DNA from: Blastococcus sp.
Lineage (GTDB): Bacteria; Actinomycetota; Actinomycetes; Mycobacteriales; Geodermatophilaceae
Direction: 5' to 3'
DNA: 64,000 bases
Assembly: GCA_025465355.1 (NCBI GenBank)
Contig: JAODNN010000024.1
Span: 1-64,000 of the forward strand
Shown: positions 6,527-15,545 of the stretch, piece by piece
Layout: every line of letters starts with the position of its first letter
Position numbering within the stretch: position 1 is the stretch's first letter
Notes under the pieces: model-generated
The model's database searches: none
What the model saw: only the letters and a program-made list of their open reading frames with translations
What the model was told of the DNA's origin: nothing
Translations under genes and position numbers: made by a program

Positions 6527-8688
6527 CCGGGGAGCGCTCCCAACGACGCGCCAGCATCTGGCTCGTGGCCCTGCTCGTCGGGTGCGCGCTGCTGTCCGTC
6601 GGCTGGCTGGTTGTCGGGGCGGTCGTGGCCGTGGCGGACGAGTTCCCCGGAGTCGAGCGGAGCTTCCAGGAGGCGGCCGCCGGGGGCGGCGGCTGGGCCC
6701 GGGGCGTGATCGCGGGGATGCGGCGCAGCGAGCCCCTGTCCCAGCTGATCCCTGATGCAGCGCTCAGCGTGCTCGTCCTGGGCTTCGCGGGCGCCCTGCT
6801 CGTGTCCGGGGTGCGCCGCCCGGCGCGGCTCCTGCTCGGGACAGCGCTGGCTGCCTCGGCAGCCGCCTTCAATCTGCAGTCGGGCGCGGCGTCACAGGTG
6901 CTGGCCACCGTCACGGGGCTCGATCTGATCGTGTGGGTTCCACAGTTCGTGCTACTGGTGATCACCTGCGCCACCTACGTGCTCGCCGTGGGCTGGGCAC
7001 CACGGAGCGGTCTCCCCCTCGGGCGCCCCGGCCCGTGGGTGGTAGCGGCGGTCGTCGGGGTCACGGCGGCAGCCGCCCTCGGCGCCGCGTTGCTCCCGGG
7101 GTCGGTCCGCTGTGTGCTCCTGGCCGGGCTCGTGCTGCCGCTTCTCGGGATCGTCGGCCTGCGCCGTCAGATCCGCGCCAGCACCAGTGAGCGGCTGCGG
7201 GCGCCGGCGCGGCTGCTCTTCGGCGTGCTGGTCGCCACCGTGGCGGTGGAGGTGGCGCTGGCCGTGGTCACCGGCGTGCTGGCGTGGCTGCGGTTGCCGG
7301 GGCTGGACCTCGTGGATCCGACGACCCTGGATCCAACGACGTTGGCACCGTCCGAGCCGCCGATGGTGCTGTGGTTCTGGGCATCGCGACTGTCCCTGCC
7401 GATCGTGGCCGTGGCCGTGCTCATGACGAGCAGGCGGCCAGGCACCGTCAGCGCACAGAGGAGGTTCAGTCGCGGCGTGGTCGTCGTACTCGTCACGGCG
7501 TTGATCGGCTCCCTGCACGTGGTGGTCAACACGCTCGCGGCCAGGTACGCCCCTCCATTCGTCACCCAGGAGCTGGCCGTCGCGGTGAGCGCGCTCGCCT
7601 TCCTCCCCGCGTTCCTGATGACCTCACGCGCGGCCGACCGGTTGCTCTACGGCACCCGGCCGGCGCCGTACAGCGTGCTGGCCGAGCTCGCCGCGCTGCC
7701 ACGTGGCACCACCGGGGGTATTCCCGATCTGGCCGGCGTCACGGAGGCAGTAGGCCAGGGCCTGGGCGCGACCACGTGCCGGCTGACCGTGTACCGGCCC
7801 GGGCTGCCCGACCAGGGCTACCGGTGGGTCAGGCCCGGGGAGGAGGAGGCCGAGACGTCGCTGGAGGTCCCCGTCCGACACGCGGGGCAGGAGGTCGGGA
7901 CGATCGCTATCGACCGGGCTGCGGTCGCTGGGGCGGACGAGCAGCGGCGGGACCTCCTGGTGGCGATCTCGAACAGCCTCGGAGTCGTTCTGCAAGCCGT
8001 GCGGACCGGCATCGACCTCGAGCGCCAGCTTCGTGCAGCGCTCGCCCATGCCGCCGAGATCGCCGATGCGCGTCGCCGGATGGTGGCCGAGACGGACAGC
8101 GAGCGGCGGCGCATCGAGCGGGACCTGCATGACGGGGCCCAGCACCACCTGGTGTCGCTGAGCCTGGCGCTCGGGCTGGCCGAGCACGAAGTCGCCGCGG
8201 GACGGCCGGAGCAGGCACGCTCCCGACTGGCCCGGGTCGTCGAGCAGCTCGACACCGCGGAGGCCGTCCTCGCCCGTACCGCGACGGGCGTCTCCTCTCC
8301 CGCGCTGGCCGAACGCGGTGCGGTCGCCGCGCTGCGCGCCGAGCTCGGGGAGGACCCGCACATCCGGCTCGACACCACCGACGGAGCGGTCGCACGGTTC
8401 TCCCCGGAGGTCGAGGCCGCCGTCTACTTCTGTTGTCTGGAATCGGTGAACAACGCCCGCAAGCATGCGAACGGAGGACCCATTCGGGTACGGCTGGAAC
8501 GTGGCGGCGACCAACTCCTCTTCACCGTCGAGGACGGGGGGCCGGGATGGGATCCACAGGCGCCGTCGGCCTCTACCGGACGGGGGTTGCGCAACATGAC
8601 CTCACGCATCGCGGCCGTCGGAGGGCACCTCGACGTCCGATCCGCTCCGGGGAAGGGAACCAGGGTCGAGGGCTGGGTGCACCACTGA
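6523..8688 (+). CDS. Membrane sensor histidine kinase, NarL group, intact
   Basis: The 721-aa protein has an N-terminal membrane half with many hydrophobic helices (about residues 10-370), a GAF-like domain, and a canonical kinase core: RRIERDLHDGAQHHLVSLS with H536 as phospho-acceptor, N-box SVNNARKHAN, G1 box VEDGGPGWD and G2 box GRGLRNM. It is the only one of the three kinase-like proteins here with a full set, so it probably supplies phosphate to the regulator encoded at 4405. The GTG start overlaps the previous stop. The membrane half suggests sensing of a lipophilic or membrane-linked signal, but that is inference. Confidence 0.88.
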   Translation: MTGERSQRRASIWLVALLVGCALLSVGWLVVGAVVAVADEFPGVERSFQEAAAGGGGWARGVIAGMRRSEPLSQLIPDAALSVLVLGFAGALLVSGVRRPARLLLGTALAASAAAFNLQSGAASQVLATVTGLDLIVWVPQFVLLVITCATYVLAVGWAPRSGLPLGRPGPWVVAAVVGVTAAAALGAALLPGSVRCVLLAGLVLPLLGIVGLRRQIRASTSERLRAPARLLFGVLVATVAVEVALAVVTGVLAWLRLPGLDLVDPTTLDPTTLAPSEPPMVLWFWASRLSLPIVAVAVLMTSRRPGTVSAQRRFSRGVVVVLVTALIGSLHVVVNTLAARYAPPFVTQELAVAVSALAFLPAFLMTSRAADRLLYGTRPAPYSVLAELAALPRGTTGGIPDLAGVTEAVGQGLGATTCRLTVYRPGLPDQGYRWVRPGEEEAETSLEVPVRHAGQEVGTIAIDRAAVAGADEQRRDLLVAISNSLGVVLQAVRTGIDLERQLRAALAHAAEIADARRRMVAETDSERRRIERDLHDGAQHHLVSLSLALGLAEHEVAAGRPEQARSRLARVVEQLDTAEAVLARTATGVSSPALAERGAVAALRAELGEDPHIRLDTTDGAVARFSPEVEAAVYFCCLESVNNARKHANGGPIRVRLERGGDQLLFTVEDGGPGWDPQAPSASTGRGLRNMTSRIAAVGGHLDVRSAPGKGTRVEGWVHH

Positions 8689-8813
8689 GCGATCCGGATG
8701 CGGCCCCTTGCTGCCGCCCCGACCGGAGTCCCGCCTCGGGCGTTGTGCACTCCTGGCCAGGTTGCACGACGCACCAGCCGCGACGAGCGGGCATGGTCGA
8801 CCCTCCTCCTCGT

Positions 8814-8842
8814 GGGGGCTGTCCCCCGTCTCGAAACGGGGG
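8814..8842 (+). promoter_or_regulatory. Two mutually exclusive hairpins in a 660-base gene-poor stretch
   Basis: GGGGG (8814-8818) can pair with CCCCC (8823-8827), or that CCCCCGT (8823-8829) can pair with ACGGGGG (8836-8842). The two pairings share a strand and so exclude each other, as in attenuators. The stretch 8689-9351 otherwise holds only the small ORFs at 8963 and 9080. It may also serve as the terminator of the kinase operon. Confidence 0.3.
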
Positions 8843-8962
8843 CTCGCGACGGGCACCACGGGTGCTGGCCGCATGTCGTATCCATCCGCGCCCGCCGATG
8901 CTCTCCTCAAGAGAACGGCACGGGACATCGACTCCCGGACCCGGCTGTGAGGAGCAGTCCCC

Positions 8963-9037
8963 ATGACCACGATCAATCAGAGCCTCCACCACGAGGTGAC
9001 CAGGGACAGCCGCTACGACCTTGCCAGCCTCACGTGA
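8963..9037 (+). CDS. Possible 24-aa peptide gene, unassigned
   Basis: ATG at 8963 follows GAGGAG. The 24 codons start MTTINQSLHHEVTRDSRYDL and end at a TGA. Twenty-two of the 24 codons end in G or C, matching the coding bias here. It follows the paired hairpins at 8814, so it could be a leader peptide. No family is recognised. Confidence 0.25.
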   Translation: MTTINQSLHHEVTRDSRYDLASLT

Positions 9038-9079
9038 CAGCCACCTGCTTCGCATCAACCGGATGACCCGGAGCCTCCG

Positions 9080-9283
9080 ATGAACGTCTACGACCCCGCA
9101 GATCTGATCCTCTACGTCCACATGTCTGAAAAGGCGCCCGCCCGTTCGTTCCCCGTGGGCGGAGGAACGACGTGCATCACGTTGCCCTCCGGATATGCCA
9201 ATCAGTCCCCGCGGACCCGGCTGCAGCGCCGTCCGGCCCGCTTCTGTGCCGACCAGGCGAAAGCCGCCTCACTCAGCGAGTGA
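9080..9283 (+). CDS. Possible 67-aa small protein, unassigned
   Basis: ATG at 9080 is preceded by CGGAG. The product begins MNVYDPADLILYVHMSEKAP and has a moderate G/C bias at third positions. It ends 68 bases from the 3' end of the convergent polyol operon. It has no recognisable motif and could be chance. Confidence 0.22.
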   Translation: MNVYDPADLILYVHMSEKAPARSFPVGGGTTCITLPSGYANQSPRTRLQRRPARFCADQAKAASLSE

Positions 9284-9351
9284 GAGAGGGCCGCACGCCT
9301 ACGGCGATGGGCGGGTCGACGAGGCCTCCCCGATGACGATGAAGACCTGCG

Positions 9352-10875
9352 TCAACCCGCGAGCCCGGTGCCGTCCAAGGAGGTGGACTGAACCGGCCGG
9401 GCGTCGTCCACCAGTGCCTCGAGGGTGGCTCGGGCTCCGCGTGCGTGCAGAGACGCCAGCGCCGCCAGGTAGGGGGAGGTGAACCGCTCGTCGTCGACCA
9501 GGTCCCCGAACAGGTCGCGGTCGGCGAGGAAGGCCAGCGGGTCCTCCCGCTGGCGGCGGGCGTTCGCCATGAGCGAGTCCCGCCGGCGGTCGGCGATCTC
9601 GATCGGCCGGCCCTCTTCGTCGACTCCCTCGCAGTACCGGGCCCAGCTGGCGACGACCGCGGCCGACCGGCGGATCTCACCCTCAGTCGCCAGGTTCTCC
9701 CTGATCACCGGGAGCAACCACTTCGGGATCCGCTCGGATCCGTCGAAGGCCAGGCGCGCCAACGTGTCGCGGATGGCCGGGTTCGAGAAGCGCGCGATGA
9801 GGTTCTCGCGGTACTCCCTCAGGTCGATCCCCGGCACCGGCCGGAGGGTCGGCGTCGCCTCCTCCTCCATGTAGCCGAGCAGGAACCGCTGGAAGAGCGG
9901 GTCCTGGGCCGCCTCGTGGACCAGCCGGTATCCCGCGAGGTAGCCGAAGTAGGCCAGCGCCTGGTGGCTGGCGTTGAGCAGCCGCAGCTTCATCAACTCG
10001 TACGGCTCGACGTCCTCGACCACCTGCACGCCGGCGTCCTCCAGGGGCGGCCGGCCGAGGCTGAACCGGTCCTCCAGCACCCACTGCGTGAAGGGCTCGC
10101 ACACCACCGGCCAGCCGTCGTCGATGCCGAACCGCTGACGGACCTCTTCCCGGTCCTCGTCCGTGGTCGCGGGGGTGATCCGGTCGACCATCGAGTTGGG
10201 GAAGGGCACCTCTTGTTCCATCCAGGAGCCGAGCTCCGGGTCCCGCAGGCCGGCGAAGGCGGTGAAGCTGCGCCGTGCGACGTCCCCGTTGCCCTGGATG
10301 TTGTCGCACGACACGACGGTGAACGGCGGCAGGCCGCGCTGCCGCCGCCGGACCAGGGCCTCGGTGACCAGCCCGAACGCCGTCCTGGGCACCGCCCCCG
10401 GTTGAAGGTCGGCCACGACATCGGCGGCGGTTGCGTCGAACTGCCCGGTCACGGGAGAGACGTTGTAGCCGCCTTCCGTCACCGTCAGCGACACGATCCG
10501 CGTCGCCTCGTCCGCCATCTTCTCGATGACCGCCTCCGGGTCGTCCGGCGCGAGCAGGTACTCCACGATCGCCCCCACGACCCGGGGCTCGAGCGTCCCG
10601 TCGGGATGCTTCACCACGAGCGTGTAGAGACAGTCCTGGGCCGCCATCACCTCCGCCATCCCGCGGTCGGACGGCAGGACGCCGACGCCACAGATGCCCC
10701 AGTCCTGCCCCTTTCCCTGCTCCAGGAGACGGTCGACGTACATGGCCTGATGCGATCGGTGGAAGCCACCCACCCCGATGTGCACGATCCCCGTCCGCAC
10801 CGCACCCCGGTCATATGCCGGGGTCGACACCGATGCGCTGAGCGAGGACAGGGTCTTCTGGTTGAGGGGCTGCAT
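9352..10875 (-). CDS. Long-chain polyol dehydrogenase (mannitol/arabinitol 2-dehydrogenase family)
   Basis: The 507-aa protein has an N-terminal nucleotide-binding region (RTGIVHIGVGGFHRSHQAMY) and the family's catalytic signature KLRLLNASH (Lys, Asn, His). It oxidises a hexitol or pentitol (D-mannitol to fructose or D-arabinitol to xylulose) with NAD. The ATG at 10875 follows GCGGAGGACGAC and is chosen over an upstream GTG-like extension. It is the last gene of the polyol operon, directly after a xylulokinase; that pairing favours D-arabinitol, or a mix of polyols, as substrate. Confidence 0.88.
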   Translation of the reverse strand: MQPLNQKTLSSLSASVSTPAYDRGAVRTGIVHIGVGGFHRSHQAMYVDRLLEQGKGQDWGICGVGVLPSDRGMAEVMAAQDCLYTLVVKHPDGTLEPRVVGAIVEYLLAPDDPEAVIEKMADEATRIVSLTVTEGGYNVSPVTGQFDATAADVVADLQPGAVPRTAFGLVTEALVRRRQRGLPPFTVVSCDNIQGNGDVARRSFTAFAGLRDPELGSWMEQEVPFPNSMVDRITPATTDEDREEVRQRFGIDDGWPVVCEPFTQWVLEDRFSLGRPPLEDAGVQVVEDVEPYELMKLRLLNASHQALAYFGYLAGYRLVHEAAQDPLFQRFLLGYMEEEATPTLRPVPGIDLREYRENLIARFSNPAIRDTLARLAFDGSERIPKWLLPVIRENLATEGEIRRSAAVVASWARYCEGVDEEGRPIEIADRRRDSLMANARRQREDPLAFLADRDLFGDLVDDERFTSPYLAALASLHARGARATLEALVDDARPVQSTSLDGTGLAG

Positions 10876-10915
10876 GTCGTCCTCCGCAGGGTCGACGGTG
10901 TCCGAGGCCACCCGG

Positions 10916-12385
10916 TCACCGTGTCGGGCTTGCCGGCTCGTGCTCCGTCAGGGGTGCCACGTCGGCGAAGGACCGCTGCCTCGCCACGGTGAGGTCACGC
11001 GCCTCCGCGTAGCGGTCGCGGACGGCCCGGACGACGTCGCCGTCGTAGGTCTGCACCCCCGCACGACTCCACCCCGGTGGCTCCGGCTCCCCGCTCAGCG
11101 TCCACGCGGCCTGCCGGGCGGCCCCATCGGCGACGTACTCCCCCGCTGGCGGCACCCGCACCGGGTGCCCCAGCACGGTCGGTGCGATCTGCCGGACGGC
11201 CGCGGAACGGGCGCCGCCCCCGATGAGGACCACCCGATCGACCCGCGCACCGGACGCGACGAGCGCGTCGAGGCCGTCGGCCAGACCGCACAGCAGTCCC
11301 TCGACGGCGGCACGCGCCAGGTGCGCGGCGGTCGAGTTCGCCAGCCGGAGCCCGTGCACGGCGCCCGTGGACTCCGGCCGGTCCGGGGTTCGTTCGCCCT
11401 CCAGATAGGGGATGACGACGAGCCCGTCGGCGCCCGGCGGGGCCGACAGTGCGAGCCTGGACAGTTCCTCGTGGTCGACCCCCAGCATTCCGGCGACGGC
11501 GTCGAGCACACGGGCCGCATTGAGCGTCGCGATCAGCGGTAGGAACCGGCCGGTGGCATCGGCGAAGCCCGCCACCGCGCCGGTCGGGTCGGCGGAGGGC
11601 ACGTCGGTCACCAGACTGACCACTCCGGACGTGCCGATGGACACGACCGCGTCACCGGGGCGGGCGTCGAGGCCGAGGGCGGCGGCTGCGTTGTCCCCGG
11701 TGCCCGGACCGAGCACGGCGCCCTCGGCCATGGTGCCAGCCGACGTGGACGGGCCCAGGACCCGTGGGACGACTGCTGCGTGCCCCAGGGCGCGCTCGAG
11801 GAGGTCGCCCCGATAGCTGCCGGTTCCGGGTGACCAGTAGCCGGTTCCGCTGGCGTCCCCACGATCGGTCCGGAGCCCCTCGAGGCTCGGGTCCGTGCCG
11901 AGCCGCCAGGTCAGCCAGTCGTGTGGCAGGCACACTGCCGCGGTGGCGGCCGCCGATGCCGGCTCGTGCTCCGCCAGCCAGCGCAGCTTGGTCACGGTGA
12001 AGGATGCAACCGGGACGGAGCCCACTGCCTCCGCCCATGCCCGGCGGCCCGCCTCGCCGGCCCCCAATTCGGCGATCAGATCCCGTGCGGCGCCGGCGGA
12101 CCGGGTGTCGTTCCACAGCAGCGCCGGGCGGACCACCCGGCCGGCGTCGTCGAGGGTCACCATCCCGTGCTGCTGCGCCCCTACCGCGACCGCCGCCACG
12201 TCGCTGAGCCCACCGGCCTCGTCCACCGCTGCCTGCAACGCCGTCCACCAGGCCTCCGGATGCACCTCGGTGCCCTCCGGGTGCCCGGCTCGTCCCTGCC
12301 GGACCAACGCGCCGGTCTGCGCGTTCCGGATGACGACCTTGCAGGACTGTGTCGACGAATCGACACCGGCGACCAGGACATCCAA
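10916..12385 (-). CDS. xylB: Xylulokinase (FGGY family)
   Basis: The 489-aa protein has FGGY-kinase signatures: [16 protein letters not shown] at the N-terminus, [23 protein letters not shown], and [10 protein letters not shown] for the phosphate loop. It phosphorylates D-xylulose to xylulose-5-phosphate for the pentose phosphate pathway. The start is taken as TTG at 12385 because the family begins about here. A GGAGGG sits 14 bases upstream, which is rather far, so the start is uncertain. In the operon it would receive xylulose made by the polyol dehydrogenases on either side. Confidence 0.88.
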   Translation of the reverse strand: MDVLVAGVDSSTQSCKVVIRNAQTGALVRQGRAGHPEGTEVHPEAWWTALQAAVDEAGGLSDVAAVAVGAQQHGMVTLDDAGRVVRPALLWNDTRSAGAARDLIAELGAGEAGRRAWAEAVGSVPVASFTVTKLRWLAEHEPASAAATAAVCLPHDWLTWRLGTDPSLEGLRTDRGDASGTGYWSPGTGSYRGDLLERALGHAAVVPRVLGPSTSAGTMAEGAVLGPGTGDNAAAALGLDARPGDAVVSIGTSGVVSLVTDVPSADPTGAVAGFADATGRFLPLIATLNAARVLDAVAGMLGVDHEELSRLALSAPPGADGLVVIPYLEGERTPDRPESTGAVHGLRLANSTAAHLARAAVEGLLCGLADGLDALVASGARVDRVVLIGGGARSAAVRQIAPTVLGHPVRVPPAGEYVADGAARQAAWTLSGEPEPPGWSRAGVQTYDGDVVRAVRDRYAEARDLTVARQRSFADVAPLTEHEPASPTR

Positions 12386-12468
12386 GGTGCTGACCCACTC
12401 CCTCCACCCAGTCGGTCTGGGATCCCCGCCCACACTTCACTGCGTTCCCCGCGAAGGGCCGGTCGGGG

Positions 12469-13581
12469 TCAGGTCGGCAGGCGCCGCCCCGTCGTCGCCG
12501 AGAAGACGTGTTCCCTGCCGGGCTGGATCCGCAGCTGTACCTGGTCTCCCTTGGCCGGCGGACGGCCGGGGTCGACCCGGGCGATGATTCCGCCGCTCGC
12601 GGTCGAGGTGCCCTCCGGCAGCTCCGGCAGCGTCCCGTGCAGGAACGCGTCGGAACCGAGTTCCTCCACGACGCCCACGTCCACGGGAAACGCCCCCTCG
12701 TCGTTCTTCGAGACGAGGTCCAGGGACTCCGGGCGGAAGCCCACGATGACCCGATCGGCGCCCTCGGCTTCCAGCGCGCTGGAAGCCGCACGGGTCAGCG
12801 CCATGCGCGCCCTCCCGAGGACGGCGTTCCCGTTCTCGATACGGAACTCGGCGATGTTCATGCCGGGCGAGCCGATGAAACCGGCGACGAAGACATTGGT
12901 GGGCTCCTGGTAGAGCCGCAGCGGGGTGTCGCACTGTTCGAGGACCCCGTCCCGGAGGACCGCGACCCGGTCGCCCATCGTCATCGCCTCGACCTGGTCG
13001 TGGGTGACGTAGACCGTCGTCGTACCCAGCCGTCGTTGCAGCGCGGCGATCTGGGTGCGGGTCTGCACCCGCAGCTTGGCATCGAGGTTGGACAGCGGCT
13101 CATCCATGAGGAACACCTGTGGGGAGCGGACGATGGCCCGGCCCATGGCCACCCGCTGGCGCTGACCCCCGGAGAGCGCCTTCGGCTTGCGGTCGAGATA
13201 CGGCTCCAGGTCCAGGATCTTGGCCGCCTCGGCGACGCGGGCCGAGATCTCGTCCTTGCTCTTCCCGGCGATCTTCAGCGCGAAGCCCATGTTCTGCCCG
13301 ACGGTCATGTGCGGGTAGAGCGCGTAGCTCTGGAACACCATGGCGATGTCGCGGTCCTTGGGCGCCAGGTTCGTGACAGTGCGGTCCCCGATGAGGATCT
13401 CGCCCTCGTCGACGTCCTCCAGGCCGGCGAGCATCCGGAGACCGGTCGACTTGCCGCTGCCCGACGGCCCGACCAGGACGAGGAACTCCCCGTCGTCGAT
13501 CTTCAGGTCCAGAGCGTCGACCGCGGGTCGTTCGGTGCCCGGGTAGAAGCGGCTCGCCTTGTCGTAGGTGACGGTGGCCAT
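12469..13581 (-). CDS. Sugar/polyol ABC transporter ATPase (MsmK/UgpC/SmoK type)
   Basis: The 370-aa protein has Walker A GPSGSGKST, signature LSGGQRQRVAMGRA, Walker B VFLMDEPLSNLDAKLR and a His switch (VTHDQ), then the C-terminal OB-type regulatory domain of the carbohydrate-importer ATPases. GGAG precedes the ATG. It energises the two permeases encoded further upstream in the same operon. The ATPase gene sits between two catabolic genes, so uptake and breakdown are made together. Confidence 0.9.
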   Translation of the reverse strand: MATVTYDKASRFYPGTERPAVDALDLKIDDGEFLVLVGPSGSGKSTGLRMLAGLEDVDEGEILIGDRTVTNLAPKDRDIAMVFQSYALYPHMTVGQNMGFALKIAGKSKDEISARVAEAAKILDLEPYLDRKPKALSGGQRQRVAMGRAIVRSPQVFLMDEPLSNLDAKLRVQTRTQIAALQRRLGTTTVYVTHDQVEAMTMGDRVAVLRDGVLEQCDTPLRLYQEPTNVFVAGFIGSPGMNIAEFRIENGNAVLGRARMALTRAASSALEAEGADRVIVGFRPESLDLVSKNDEGAFPVDVGVVEELGSDAFLHGTLPELPEGTSTASGGIIARVDPGRPPAKGDQVQLRIQPGREHVFSATTGRRLPT

Positions 13582-13620
13582 CGGAGGTCTCCTTGATCGA
13601 GCGAGCTGAACGGAACGGGG

Positions 13621-14634
13621 TCAGGTCTGGGGACGGATGACTGCCTTGACCGACTGCGGGTCGCGCCTGCCGGCCACCAGCGCCTCCTCGGTCTGATCGA
13701 GCCGGTAGGTGCCGGTGACCAGGCGGTCGAGATCGATCCGTCCCGAGGCGACGAGTGCGATGGCCACGGGCCAGGTGTTGGCGTAGCGGAAGGTGCCCAT
13801 GAGCTCGAGCTCGTGCTCCTGCACCACGGACAGCGGCAGGGCGACCTCGTCGCTCCCCATGCCGACGAGCACCGCTCGCCCGGCACGGTCCAGCGCGCGG
13901 ATGGCCTCGGCGATCACCGGGGCGTATCCCGAGCACTCCAGGAGCACCTGGGGCGGCCTCGGGAGGTCGGAGAGCCGGCTCTCGCGGGCGTCGAGGACCT
14001 CCGTGGCGCCCAGTTCCTTCGCCAGCGCCAGCCGGGCGGGGTTGACGTCGGACACGGCGACCTCGGTCGCCCCGAAGGCGAGCGCCGCCTGGACGCTGAC
14101 CAACCCGATCGGTCCGGCCCCGGTGACGAGGACGCGGTCGCCGGCGCTGACCCGAGCCTTCCGGCACGCCCACAGCCCGACCGAGAGAGGCTCCAGCAGG
14201 GCCGCGGCGTCGTCGCTGATGACCTCCGGCACCGGGTGGGCGAACGCCTCGTGCACGACGACGTACTCGGCCAGCGCACCGTCGATCGGTGGCGTGGCGA
14301 AGAACCGCATGTCGGGGCAGAGGTTGTACCGCCCGGCCAGGCACTGCTCGCACGTCAGGTCGGGTACTCCCGGCTCGATGGCCACCCGCTGCCCGACGGT
14401 CAACCGGGTGACGTCGGGTCCCAGCTCCACGACCTCGCCCGAGCCCTCGTGGCCGAGCACGAGCGGCGCCTCGACGACGAACCGGCCGATGCGCCCGTGC
14501 TCGTAGTAGTGGGCGTCGGACCCGCACACCCCGACGGAGCGGACCCGGACGACGACCTGTGCCGGACCGGGCCGAGGAACCGGCCGCTCCTCGATGGCCA
14601 CGTCTCCGGGTCCGCGCAGGACAGCGGCTCGCAT
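13621..14634 (-). CDS. Zinc-dependent polyol (sorbitol/xylitol-type) dehydrogenase
   Basis: This 337-aa medium-chain dehydrogenase has catalytic zinc ligands in VGVCGSDAHYY and LVLGHEGSGEVVELG. The structural-zinc lobe is reduced: PDLTCEQCLAGRYNLCPD keeps three cysteines. The NAD-binding motif is VLVTGAGPIGLVSVQAA. Members oxidise sorbitol, xylitol or related polyols at C2. It gives the operon a second oxidation specificity beside the long-chain dehydrogenase at 9352. The start codon at 14634 lies 17 bases after the permease stop, and the ATPase gene follows 39 bases on. Confidence 0.85.
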   Translation of the reverse strand: MRAAVLRGPGDVAIEERPVPRPGPAQVVVRVRSVGVCGSDAHYYEHGRIGRFVVEAPLVLGHEGSGEVVELGPDVTRLTVGQRVAIEPGVPDLTCEQCLAGRYNLCPDMRFFATPPIDGALAEYVVVHEAFAHPVPEVISDDAAALLEPLSVGLWACRKARVSAGDRVLVTGAGPIGLVSVQAALAFGATEVAVSDVNPARLALAKELGATEVLDARESRLSDLPRPPQVLLECSGYAPVIAEAIRALDRAGRAVLVGMGSDEVALPLSVVQEHELELMGTFRYANTWPVAIALVASGRIDLDRLVTGTYRLDQTEEALVAGRRDPQSVKAVIRPQT

Positions 14635-14651
14635 GGCACCGGGCCGTGGGC

Positions 14652-15545
14652 TCACTTGACCGCGCCCAGGGAGAGCCCCTGGACCAGCTTGTCCTGGGCG
14701 GCGAAGCCCGCGATGAGCACGGGCAGCGACACCACGAGGGAGGCGGCGCAGACCTGTGCCAGGAACAGGCCCTGGCTGGTCACGAAGCCGGTCAGGTAGA
14801 CCGGCGCGGTCTCCGCACGCGTCCCGGTCAGGACCCGGGCGAAGAGCAACTCGTTCCAGGAGAAGATGAAGCAGATCAGCGAGGTGGCCGCGATCCCGGG
14901 CAGGATGACCGGGGCGACGACCTGCCGCAGGGTCCGGACCAGCCCCGCGCCGTCCACCGACGCCGCCTCCAGGATCTCGACCGGCACCTCGGCGAGGAAC
15001 GAGCGCATCATCCAGACGGCGATGGGCAGGTTCATCGAGGTGTAGAGCAGGGCGAGGAACCAGATGTTGTCCAGCAGCCCGCTGTACTGCGCGAACAGGT
15101 AGATGGGCAGCAGGCCGGCCACGACCGGCAGCATCTTCGTGGACAGGAAGAAGAACATGACGTCGGTCCACTTGCGGACCGGCCGGATGGAGAGCGCGTA
15201 GGCGGCGGGGATCGCCAGCAGCAGCACCACGACGGTCGACAGCACAGCCGCCGTCAGCGAGTTGAGCAGCGACGGCCACGGGCTGGCGCCGCCACCCGCG
15301 CCGAAGAACTCGCGGTAACCCTGCAGGGTCAGCGGTGCGAACACCTTCGGCGGGTTCGACGCCGCGTCCGGTTCGCTGTGGAAGGACGTGAGCAGCATCC
15401 AGACCACCGGCACCACGAAGAGCAACCCGATGAGCCAGGCGACGAGCCCCAGGACGACTCCGCCGCGCTGCCTGCGGTGCCGCCGGGGGGCGCCCTCGCG
15501 GGTGCGGGTCGCGGGAACGGGCGCGACGTCGGTGACGGCGCTCAT
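14652..15545 (-). CDS. Polyol ABC transporter permease, MalG/SmoG type
   Basis: The 297-aa protein has six hydrophobic helices and the permease EAA loop EILEAASVDGAGLVRTLRQVVAP that docks on the ATPase. Its N-terminal cytoplasmic part is rich in Arg. The start overlaps the preceding permease stop (ATGA), so the two permeases are coupled and form a heterodimer. Confidence 0.9.
   Translation of the reverse strand: MSAVTDVAPVPATRTREGAPRRHRRQRGGVVLGLVAWLIGLLFVVPVVWMLLTSFHSEPDAASNPPKVFAPLTLQGYREFFGAGGGASPWPSLLNSLTAAVLSTVVVLLLAIPAAYALSIRPVRKWTDVMFFFLSTKMLPVVAGLLPIYLFAQYSGLLDNIWFLALLYTSMNLPIAVWMMRSFLAEVPVEILEAASVDGAGLVRTLRQVVAPVILPGIAATSLICFIFSWNELLFARVLTGTRAETAPVYLTGFVTSQGLFLAQVCAASLVVSLPVLIAGFAAQDKLVQGLSLGAVK

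Noticed and set aside
9445-10992. A 515-codon plus-strand open frame opposite the polyol dehydrogenase
   Set aside because: Repetitive basic/acidic composition and no motif; the minus strand holds the KLRLLNASH signature.
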